Assembly: GCA_955652455.1 (NCBI GenBank) | Contig: CATPBU010000244.1 | Coordinates: 1 to 5,020, forward strand | Origin: Candidatus Dormiibacterota bacterium | GTDB lineage: Bacteria > Chloroflexota > Dormibacteria > UBA8260 | Direction of reading: 5' to 3' | DNA: 5,020 nt | Shown here: piece by piece, positions 1-5,020 of the stretch | Layout: each line of letters starts with the position of its first letter | Position numbering within the stretch: the stretch's first letter is position 1 | Position numbers and translations under genes: made by a program | Notes under the pieces: model-generated | What the model saw: only the letters and a program-made list of their open reading frames with translations | Told to the model about the DNA's origin: nothing | Databases searched by the model: none

Positions 1-1
1 C

Positions 2-124
2 GTGGAGCTTCCCGCCGGACGCCGCGACTCGTATCCGGCAGATGCAGCGGCCTTGGGCGGCCTTGTCGAGCGGTACGGGCTGAGTGGATCGACCGACCGC
101 CTCGTCGATGCCCTGCGCCGTTAG
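2..124 (+). CDS. C-terminal end of an unidentified protein (partial)
   Basis: This is the last 40 codons of a plus-strand gene whose start lies left of the window; it ends with TAG at 122-124. The visible peptide begins VELPAGRRDSYPADAAALGG and ends LVERYGLSGSTDRLVDALRR, which looks like a soluble, Ala/Leu/Arg-rich C-terminal helix pair. No domain motif is visible, so I do not assign a function. Codon composition (G/C at most third positions) supports real coding. Its stop codon overlaps by two bases the stop of a minus-strand reading frame (TAA, complement at 121-123), so the two genes or remnants converge with no spacer and no room for an intergenic terminator. Confidence 0.55.
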   Translation: MELPAGRRDSYPADAAALGGLVERYGLSGSTDRLVDALRR

Positions 125-346
125 CCGTTCCCGGCCGGTTGTCCAATCGGCACCAGGCAGATCCACACCTCTCCCGGTGCGATCGGGGCCGGCGAGCCGT
201 CGGCGAGGGTGAACTGCGGGGGTCCGTGCGATCAGATCGCCCAGGCGCGGCGTGGCGTGGTCACACCGCATGTCTGGGATGTGCTCGCCGCCAGGCGCTG
301 GGCGACGTCGGCGCCTCCGGACAGTAGCAACACGGACGCGATTGCC
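121..346 (-). pseudogene. Probable remnant of a secreted protein C-terminus (possibly DUF3048/YerB-like), with an in-frame stop
   Basis: The 222-bp space between thpR and the convergent left-edge gene is not empty. One minus-strand frame, entering from inside the thpR 3' end, reads VEAIASVLLLSGGADVAQRL and continues to TPRRAWAI, meets TGA at 234-232, then reads on for 36 residues to TAA at 123-121. The second half contains FTLADGSPAPIAPGEVWICL followed by VPIGQPAGNG. From memory this resembles the extreme C-terminus of DUF3048 (YerB-like) lipoproteins: a Trp, about ten residues, F-x-x-x-DG, then a PG-x-x-W-hydrophobic strand. That family match is inference and unverified. No plausible N-terminal part is present and the upstream frame lies inside thpR, so if real this is a truncated, stop-bearing remnant. 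The TGA is one transition from CGA (Arg). It could instead be chance open frame in GC-rich DNA. No terminator hairpin or RNA gene was seen in this interval. Confidence 0.4.
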
Positions 347-910
347 TCAACCGCGCAGGGGCAGTGTGAGGCGTGGGTGATGGCGCACACCGGAGGGTCC
401 GGTCACCGACTCATACAGGATGGCCACGTCGGCGATGAAGCCGTCAGTCGACGGTTGCTGCGACGCCAGCTCGTTCCATCGTTCGTGCGCCGTGGCGGGC
501 CACGGTAGGCGCGGCCGGCCCAGTGTGCAGTGGGGCCGGAAAGGTCGCTCATCGACAGCGAGGCCGGCCGCGGCCAGCGCCGATGCGCAGCGGTCTCCAA
601 GGCTATGCAACGCGCCCGTGTCGCCGCCGATGCCGCACCACAGCACCCGCGGTCGCGCGTGCGATGGGAACGAGCCAAGCCCGCTGAGCCGGAGCTGGAT
701 CGGCGCCTGCCCGGCGAACACCGGCTGCAGCGCCTCAACGGCGCGCGCCACCCTCGGATCGCTGATCTGGCCGAAGAAGTGCAGCGTGAGATGCACCGTC
801 TCGATCGGCGCCCAGCGCACCCCCTCGACCGCATCTCTGAGCTCCTCGGACAGCGATTCCAGCTGCGCCAACGCGGGTGGAAGCACGGGGAGTGCGAGGA
901 ACGCCCTCAC
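347..910 (-). CDS. thpR: RNA 2',3'-cyclic phosphodiesterase (2H phosphoesterase, LigT/ThpR family)
   Basis: A 187-residue cytoplasmic enzyme of the 2H phosphoesterase superfamily, which hydrolyses RNA 2',3'-cyclic phosphate ends to 2'-phosphates and in vitro can join tRNA halves through 2'-5' bonds. Both signature tetrapeptides are present: HLTL at residues 40-43 (in RWAPIETVHLTLHFFG) and HCTL at 127-130 (in RPFRPHCTLGR). Other family landmarks are the N-terminal strand VRAFLALP, the central FPS...PRVLWCGI segment (81-94) and the C-terminal YESVTGPSGVRH region (166-177). Length matches the usual 175-200 residues. I chose the GTG at 910-908 because it places the conserved RAFLALP strand at the N-terminus. 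A longer ATG frame from 970 only adds sequence that overlaps the end of the upstream gene. The GTG overlaps the upstream stop as GTGA, which suggests translational coupling with the foldase gene. Confidence 0.93.
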   Translation of the reverse strand: MRAFLALPVLPPALAQLESLSEELRDAVEGVRWAPIETVHLTLHFFGQISDPRVARAVEALQPVFAGQAPIQLRLSGLGSFPSHARPRVLWCGIGGDTGALHSLGDRCASALAAAGLAVDERPFRPHCTLGRPRLPWPATAHERWNELASQQPSTDGFIADVAILYESVTGPSGVRHHPRLTLPLRG

Positions 911-1830
911 GGGGTGCGGGTCGGAGTCGCCACAGGGGTTGGCGACGCGCTCGCCGACGCCGCCGCGCACACGTCATCGCCGACGTCGTTGATGTACACG
1001 TGGATCTGGCTGGCGCTGCAGTCCTGTGCGATCGACTCGAAGATCGCCTCGCTGAACCAGCCGGGACGTTCCCTCACCGTGTACGGCTGGGGTGCGTTGA
1101 CCACAATGTGGCGCAGCGTCAGCGTGGTCGCCGTGGACGACTGCAGCTGCACGATGTCATACCCCTGGGCGTCACGGATGGGCGCGATCGTGTACTGACC
1201 CGGCGTCAGCGCCAGCACCGGGCCGGAGTACACCGGGTCGTCGCCCTGGACCTGGGTGCGGGGCACAGCCCCGAGCGCGCCTCCCTTGGCCGCTGTGGCA
1301 GCGTCATCCGAGTACTGCATGGCCAGCGTCGCGAACGACGCATCGCCGGCCAGCTTCTGTTCGATCTCCACCGCACGCTGCTTGGCAAAGGCATCTTCGA
1401 GCTTCTGCTCATTGAGCGATGCGGAGATCTCGTCGTGCAGCTGCGCCATCGAGCCACCGAGGCTGGCCAGCTTGCTCTGGAGCTGGTTGGTGCCACCCGC
1501 CGCAGCGACGTCCGCCTGCACCTGCGCCTGGATCTCGGCGGCGGTGGCGGTGACGCCGGAAGCGGCCGCCTCCTGGGCGATGATCGTATCGATGATCAGG
1601 CTGCGCAGCACCGACGCCCTGATCTGGCTGCGCATCGCGGCGTTGTCGGACGGACCCCCCGCCAGGGCCACCGATTTGAGAGCGCTGGTCAGGCGGATCT
1701 GGAATTGGTCATTGGTGATCGCGGTGGGACCGACCCGCGCGATGACGGCGCTGTCGCCGCTGGGCGACGGCGAGGCATTGCTGCAGCCACTGCACAGTAG
1801 TACCAGCACGACGACGAGGACGCGGCGCAC
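907..1830 (-). CDS. SurA/PrsA-like peptidyl-prolyl isomerase lipoprotein (SurA_N plus parvulin-type region)
   Basis: A 307-residue exported lipoprotein, probably a chaperone/foldase for secreted proteins on the outer face of the membrane. Residues 1-16 form a short signal peptide (VRRVLVVVLVLLCSGC) with lipobox-like CSG-C; Cys16 would be lipidated. A Ser/Pro linker follows. Residues 28-145 look like the helical SurA_N chaperone domain (VGPTAITNDQFQIRL at its start). Residues 153-230 carry parvulin hallmarks: helix with G-x-x-SFATLAMQYSDD, GGALG at 183-187, and GYDIVQL at 223-229. The usual first strand with its catalytic His (HILV) is absent before this helix; a look-alike, LRHIVV, lies after it at 239-244. 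The second usual His (GYHI) is Asp225, so isomerase activity is doubtful. C271 and C288 could form a disulfide. The Ala/Ser/Pro/Thr tail is low complexity. Start: GTG at 1830-1828, 10 bp after the MFS stop; an in-frame GTG at 1851 is the alternative. Confidence 0.85.
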   Translation of the reverse strand: MRRVLVVVLVLLCSGCSNASPSPSGDSAVIARVGPTAITNDQFQIRLTSALKSVALAGGPSDNAAMRSQIRASVLRSLIIDTIIAQEAAASGVTATAAEIQAQVQADVAAAGGTNQLQSKLASLGGSMAQLHDEISASLNEQKLEDAFAKQRAVEIEQKLAGDASFATLAMQYSDDAATAAKGGALGAVPRTQVQGDDPVYSGPVLALTPGQYTIAPIRDAQGYDIVQLQSSTATTLTLRHIVVNAPQPYTVRERPGWFSEAIFESIAQDCSASQIHVYINDVGDDVCAAASASASPTPVATPTRTP

Positions 1831-1840
1831 GATGTCCAGT

Positions 1841-3181
1841 CTAGTCAGCACCGCTGTGAGGTCGGTTCGGCACCGTTTGGTTTGGGGTGAAGCTGGAACG
1901 GAAGCTCGGCGACATGCCCACCGCGATGGCGATCGCCCCCACCACCACAGCCCCAACGCCGATGGCGTTGAACAGACCGAAGGCCGGCGCCAGGGCCGCG
2001 TACAGAAGGGTTCCCAGCGGCTGGAGGCCGGCGAACAGCATCGCGTAGATGCCCAGTAGCCGGCCCCGCAACGCCGGGTCAGCGTCGGTCTGCAGCAGCG
2101 TGGTCATCGAGGTGTTCATCGCCAGGAAGGCGAAGCTGATTCCCACCAGTGCGACAAGAGTGAGGGGCAACAAGGCGGAGTGCGCCACCACGAAGAGGCT
2201 CACGGCGTACACCGCGCCGCCGGCGACGAGCAGCCGGCGCCTCCCGGCGGTGTTGCCGATGGTGGCGATGACAATGCCACCCACCACGCCGCCGATACCG
2301 CCGATCGAGTACAGCAGGCCGAGGACGGCGGGGCCGCCGTGCAGCTGACTTCTGGCCAAGACTGGCAGGTACGGCATGTACGACACGCCGAGGAATGCGA
2401 GCGCGGCGCAGACGATGACGATGCCTCGCACTAGCGGGTCGCGGCGCACCACCCGGACTCCTTCGAACAGCTCGCCGAGAGCCGTCGCCCCAGCGGCGCG
2501 GGGCAGCGGCTTGACGTCAGGGATGACCGTGAGCAGCACCGCCAACGGAGCGATGTAGGCAACGGAAAGCACCGCGAAGCATGCCCCCGGTCCGGCAGTG
2601 GCGATGAGCAGACCCGCAAGCGATGGACCGATGATGCGGGTCGCGCTCATCGCCGTCGAGCTGAGTGCCACGGCGTTGACGATGAGATCGCGGTCGACGA
2701 GGTCGGCGACCATCGCCTGGCGGGTCGGCAGATCGAGAGCGTCCGCCGACCCATACACGACCGCCACGGCGATGATCGCCCAGAAGCCGGCATGTCCGGA
2801 GAGCGCCAGCACAGCCAGGACACCGGAGCTGACGCCTAGGACCGACTGGGTGAACAGCAGGATGCGGCGCCGTGGCAGCCGGTCGGCGAGCAGCCCTCCG
2901 CCCAACGACAGGAAGACCGCGGGCAGCCCGTCGGCGGCGGACACGGCGGCGACCGCGGTGGTGCTGTGGGTCAGGTCGAGAACCAGGAAGCCCAGGGCCA
3001 CCACCTGCATCCACGTCCCGAGCAGCGTCGGCCACTGCGCGATCCAGTACCAGCGAAACGTCCGGACGGCGAGCGCCGGTGGCGGCCAGCGTCGCAACGG
3101 CGGGATCGGCGCGGCCGCCGGTGCGACCGCCGGCGTAGCCGCCGTGATCAGTGGTGCCGGCTCGAGCTCGCGCTCCTTCAC
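1841..3181 (-). CDS. Major facilitator superfamily exporter (MFS_3 / EntS-like)
   Basis: A 446-residue inner-membrane transporter with the hydrophobicity pattern of a 12-helix MFS protein, most like the MFS_3/EntS-type proton-driven exporters. Evidence: the N-terminal FRWYWIAQWPTLLGTWMQVV segment (42-61) typical of this subfamily; motif A, GGLLADRLPRRR, at 95-106; NAVALSSTAMSATRIIGPSL (169-188), matching the conserved NA-x-x-L...R-x-x-GP-x-L-x-G element; and RGRLLGIYAMLFAGLQPLG at 372-390. The substrate cannot be read from sequence; family members export siderophores, macrolides and other small molecules. The first 30 or so residues are an Ala/Pro-rich cytoplasmic extension. GTG at 3181-3179 is the best start because upstream in-frame sequence runs into the divergent uppP gene; no clear Shine-Dalgarno is seen, and a TTG near residue 29 is an alternative. 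It heads the minus-strand operon with the foldase and thpR and is divergent from uppP. Confidence 0.9.
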   Translation of the reverse strand: MKERELEPAPLITAATPAVAPAAAPIPPLRRWPPPALAVRTFRWYWIAQWPTLLGTWMQVVALGFLVLDLTHSTTAVAAVSAADGLPAVFLSLGGGLLADRLPRRRILLFTQSVLGVSSGVLAVLALSGHAGFWAIIAVAVVYGSADALDLPTRQAMVADLVDRDLIVNAVALSSTAMSATRIIGPSLAGLLIATAGPGACFAVLSVAYIAPLAVLLTVIPDVKPLPRAAGATALGELFEGVRVVRRDPLVRGIVIVCAALAFLGVSYMPYLPVLARSQLHGGPAVLGLLYSIGGIGGVVGGIVIATIGNTAGRRRLLVAGGAVYAVSLFVVAHSALLPLTLVALVGISFAFLAMNTSMTTLLQTDADPALRGRLLGIYAMLFAGLQPLGTLLYAALAPAFGLFNAIGVGAVVVGAIAIAVGMSPSFRSSFTPNQTVPNRPHSGAD

Positions 3182-3240
3182 GGGGCCATCATCGCCGCCC
3201 AGGCATTGGGCCGATACCGCTGGCGCGAGGGACCGGCTGC

Positions 3241-3246
3241 TAGGCT
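3241..3246 (+). promoter_or_regulatory. Candidate -10 box for a leaderless uppP transcript
   Basis: TAGGCT matches the TANNNT form of a -10 element and ends 8 bases before the uppP GTG at 3255. Transcription would then start at or within a base or two of the start codon, giving a leaderless mRNA, which fits the absence of a Shine-Dalgarno sequence there. No good -35 hexamer is seen at 16-18 bp upstream. The whole divergent spacer (3182-3254) is only 73 bp and must also hold the promoter of the MFS operon, for which I see no convincing box. Confidence 0.4.
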
Positions 3247-3254
3247 GCGGCGGC

Positions 3255-4112
3255 GTGAGCACCGGCCTGGTCATCTTTCTTGCCGTTCTCCAGGGCGCCA
3301 CCGAACTCTTCCCGGTGTCGTCGCTCGGCCACGCCGTGGTCATTCCCGCTCTGTTCAACCTGGGTGTCGACACGGCCGCGCCCAGCTTCGTGCCATTCCT
3401 CGCGTTCCTCCATATCGGCACCGGCGTGGCTCTGGTGGTGCTGTATTGGCATCAGTGGTGGCGGATCGTCCGCGGGTTCGTCATGGCCTCGCTGCGCGGA
3501 CGCATCGAGAGCGCGGACGAGCGGCTCGCGATGCTGCTGGTCGTGGCCACCGTCCCAGCCGGCGTGCTCGGCTTCCTGCTCGAGACACCGTTGAAGTCGC
3601 TGTTCGCACACGCGCGGTTGGCGGCGACGTTCCTGGTCGTCAACGGCGTGGTCCTCGCCGGTGCCGAGGTGCTGCGCCGCAGGGACGAGCGGAAGCGTGG
3701 AGTTCATCGTCCGAGCGCGCGTGAAGAGCGTTTCGGCACCATTGAGCAGATGAGCTTCGCTCGCGCGGGGCTGGTGGGGTTCTTCCAGGTGTTCGCGCTG
3801 CTGCCGGGCATCTCGCGGTCAGGTGTGACCATGGCGGGCGGTCTCGTCGCCGGGTTGCGCCACGGTGAGGCGGTTCGATTCGCGTTCCTTTTGGCGACGC
3901 CGATCATCCTCGCCGCGGGCGTCCTCGAGGTGCCACAGCTCCCTGGGAGCGGCGCGCCGTTCGGCCTGTACACCGTCGGAGCGGTGGTTGCCGGCCTGAT
4001 CGCGTATGCGAGCGCACGCTTCCTGATCAGGTATTTCGAGATCGGCCGTCTTGACCCATTCGCCGCCTACTGTGCGATCCTCGGGATCACCGGGCTGATC
4101 GTCCTTCACTGA
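3255..4112 (+). CDS. uppP: Undecaprenyl-diphosphate phosphatase (UppP/BacA family)
   Basis: A 285-residue integral membrane enzyme that converts undecaprenyl diphosphate to undecaprenyl phosphate, recycling the lipid carrier for peptidoglycan and other envelope polymers; extra copies give bacitracin resistance in known bacteria. Both family signatures are present: QGATELFPVSSLGH at residues 13-26 (Glu17 and His26 correspond to essential E. coli residues Glu21 and His30) and LPGISRSGVTMAGG at 183-196 (Arg188 corresponds to Arg174). Gln13 replaces the first Glu of the E. coli motif, as in many homologues. FLHIGTGVALVVLYW (51-65) is the conserved second helix. A charged cytoplasmic loop lies at 140-165. 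Length is near the family norm of about 270. The GTG at 3255 places the first helix (TGLVIFLAVLQG) directly at the N-terminus; the reading frame stays open far upstream, but that part is the antisense of the MFS gene. A small membrane protein follows 17 bp downstream. Confidence 0.95.
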   Translation: MSTGLVIFLAVLQGATELFPVSSLGHAVVIPALFNLGVDTAAPSFVPFLAFLHIGTGVALVVLYWHQWWRIVRGFVMASLRGRIESADERLAMLLVVATVPAGVLGFLLETPLKSLFAHARLAATFLVVNGVVLAGAEVLRRRDERKRGVHRPSAREERFGTIEQMSFARAGLVGFFQVFALLPGISRSGVTMAGGLVAGLRHGEAVRFAFLLATPIILAAGVLEVPQLPGSGAPFGLYTVGAVVAGLIAYASARFLIRYFEIGRLDPFAAYCAILGITGLIVLH

Positions 4113-4120
4113 CCGTGATT

Positions 4121-4125
4121 AGGAG
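4121..4125 (+). promoter_or_regulatory. Ribosome binding site deciding the start of the small membrane protein
   Basis: AGGAG lies 4 bases before the ATG at 4130 and is the clearest Shine-Dalgarno sequence I noticed in the window. It sits inside the reading frame that would result from the alternative GTG at 4115, which has no such site, so it favours the ATG. It also gives the second gene of the uppP transcript its own initiation signal. Confidence 0.7.
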
Positions 4126-4129
4126 TCCC

Positions 4130-4333
4130 ATGGCAACTCGCACCCCGATTCTCGCCATCCTGCTTGCGTTGCTCGGCGTCCTTTTCGTCGCTGTCGCCAT
4201 CTTCTATCTGACCACTGACACTGGCCTGCTGGCGAGCGCGGTCGGTCGCCATTCCAAGCACGCGATTGTCGCCGCTGCCCTCGCAATGCTCTGCTTCGTG
4301 GGCGCCAACTTCGCGCGGCGACGCCCGGCCTGA
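4130..4333 (+). CDS. Small two-helix membrane protein of unknown function
   Basis: A 67-residue protein with two predicted transmembrane helices: residues 7-27 (ILAILLALLGVLFVAVAIFY) and about 45-62 (AIVAAALAMLCFVGANFA). Between them is a short hydrophilic hairpin, TTDTGLLASAVGRHSKH, and the end is a basic ARRRPA tail. The positive tail and the MATRTP start suggest both termini are cytoplasmic with the loop outside; this is inference from the positive-inside rule. The loop's H-x-K-H pattern before helix 2 recalls a group of short hypothetical proteins of high-GC bacteria, but I cannot name the family. The ATG at 4130 is preferred over GTG 4115 because AGGAG precedes it. It lies 17 bp after uppP and is very likely cotranscribed, so a membrane or envelope role is plausible but unproven. 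Confidence 0.8.
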   Translation: MATRTPILAILLALLGVLFVAVAIFYLTTDTGLLASAVGRHSKHAIVAAALAMLCFVGANFARRRPA

Positions 4334-4353
4334 CGCGCGTCGTAGCTCCTCGG

Positions 4354-5020
4354 TCAGATGACCGCGGCCTCGGGCGTGCCCTTTCCGCGCGCGAAACGGT
4401 CAGGGCTGAACGGCGACAGGTCGATGTCGCTGCCGTGGCCAGCGATCTCCTGGGCGAGCAAGAGCCCCACCGCTGGGGCCTGCATGAAGCCGTGACCGCT
4501 GAACCCACAACAAAGCCAGAAGCCGCGCAGGTCGGATTCGCCGACGATCGCCTGGTTGTCTGGTGACACCTCGTACAGGCCCGCCCAGCCGGTCTTGATC
4601 GCCGCTCGCTCGAGGGCGGGCACACGATGCGTGGCATGTTCGACGAGATGCTCGAGGAAATTCCAGTCGACATTGGTGTCGAAGGATGACGGTTCAGCGG
4701 GATCGCTCATGCCGAGGAGCAGGCCGTCTCCCTCCGGATGGAAATAGAACGATGTCCGCATGTCGACCGTGAACGGTGGGTCTGGCTGCAGCGCGAACGG
4801 CTCGGTGATGAAGATGTGCCGTCGAAATGGCCGGACGGGCACCTCGACACCTGCCATCTCACCCACGGTGGCGGCGAACGGGCCGGCACAGTTCACCACC
4901 ATCGCTGTGGCGATGCGCTCTCGATTCGCGGTCACCGCCGTCACGCGGTCGCCCTCGCGCTCGATCGCCTCGACGTTGACGCTCTCGAACACTTGGGCAC
5001 CACATCGCCGCGCCGCCGCA
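4354..5020 (-). CDS. FAD-dependent oxidoreductase, DAO family (sarcosine oxidase beta / DadA-like), N-terminus outside the window
   Basis: The last 221 residues of a DAO-family flavoenzyme, which oxidises the C-N bond of an amino acid or N-methyl amine (sarcosine, proline, D-amino acids or similar); the exact substrate is not determined. Visible landmarks in order: a strand-helix stretch AAARRCGAQVFESVNVEAIE leading to the FAD-contacting VVNCAGPFA, about 40 residues in; the substrate-domain segment VRPFRRHIFITEP; then TGWAGLYEVSPDNQAIVG and GFWLCCGFSGHGFMQAPAVG, both highly typical of sarcosine oxidase beta-like and related dehydrogenases. The N-terminal GxGxxG dinucleotide-binding fold lies beyond position 5020. 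A GTG at 4992 is internal, because the frame and family similarity continue to the window edge. It converges on the small membrane protein gene with a 20-bp gap (4334-4353) in which I see no hairpin terminator. Confidence 0.9.
   Translation of the reverse strand, partial: AAARRCGAQVFESVNVEAIEREGDRVTAVTANRERIATAMVVNCAGPFAATVGEMAGVEVPVRPFRRHIFITEPFALQPDPPFTVDMRTSFYFHPEGDGLLLGMSDPAEPSSFDTNVDWNFLEHLVEHATHRVPALERAAIKTGWAGLYEVSPDNQAIVGESDLRGFWLCCGFSGHGFMQAPAVGLLLAQEIAGHGSDIDLSPFSPDRFARGKGTPEAAVI

Noticed and set aside
232..234. Selenocysteine or recoded UGA in the minus-strand frame
   Set aside because: No conserved Cys/Sec-type context and no hairpin recognised just downstream; a simple nonsense change in a remnant is the plainer explanation.
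139..508. Two overlapping plus-strand open frames between the left-edge gene and thpR
   Set aside because: Low-complexity Arg/Gly-rich translations; one runs through the 3' end of thpR in antisense. The minus-strand frame in the same stretch looks more protein-like.
877..1800. 307-codon plus-strand open frame opposite the foldase gene
   Set aside because: Arg/His/Gly-rich translation without motifs, fully antisense to a gene with a clear signal peptide and domains.
1256..2059. 267-codon plus-strand open frame across the foldase and MFS ends
   Set aside because: Ser/Ala/Arg-rich shadow spanning the junction of two well-supported minus-strand genes.
2598..3254. Long plus-strand frame upstream of and continuous with uppP
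   Set aside because: It lies antisense to the MFS gene, its translation is Arg/Ser/Ala/Thr-rich without domain character, and UppP homology begins only at the GTG at 3255. It is a GC-bias shadow, not an N-terminal fusion.
3240..3707. 155-codon minus-strand open frame opposite uppP
   Set aside because: Glu/His/Gln/Asp-rich translation typical of the complement of a membrane-protein gene; UppP on the other strand has both catalytic motifs.
4334..4353. Bidirectional terminator between the convergent small protein and oxidoreductase genes
   Set aside because: The 20-bp gap has no clear inverted repeat with a T-run on either strand.

Overview
The window is gene-dense, high-GC bacterial DNA. GTG starts are common, Shine-Dalgarno sequences are mostly weak, intergenic gaps are short, and one exported protein ends in a Ser/Ala/Pro/Thr-rich tail. 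This style fits a Chloroflexota (for example Limnocylindria-like) or actinobacterial chromosome. The taxonomic guess is inference from style and protein flavour; no marker gene is present. I see no mobile element, CRISPR array, RNA gene or long repeat.

Layout. At the left edge is the last 40 codons of a plus-strand gene of unknown function (ends at 124). It converges on a minus-strand block read right to left: an MFS exporter (3181-1841), a SurA/PrsA-like lipoprotein foldase (1830-907), an RNA 2',3'-cyclic phosphodiesterase ThpR (910-347), then a probable gene remnant (346-121). The three intact genes are packed as one operon: 10 bp separate the exporter from the foldase, and the foldase stop and ThpR start share a GTGA. 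A 73-bp divergent spacer (3182-3254) separates this block from a plus-strand pair: uppP, encoding undecaprenyl-diphosphate phosphatase (3255-4112), and a 67-residue two-helix membrane protein (4130-4333). The right edge carries the C-terminal two thirds or so of a minus-strand FAD-dependent DAO-family oxidoreductase (5020-4354, N-terminus outside the window).

Function. Much of the window concerns the cell envelope: recycling of the undecaprenyl lipid carrier (UppP), folding of exported proteins (foldase lipoprotein), efflux (MFS) and a small membrane protein. ThpR and the oxidoreductase are cytoplasmic housekeeping or catabolic enzymes with no evident link. I see no convincing novel defence or biosynthetic system. 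The most unusual points are the apparently permuted parvulin region of the foldase, the in-frame stop in the remnant downstream of thpR, and a probable leaderless uppP transcript.
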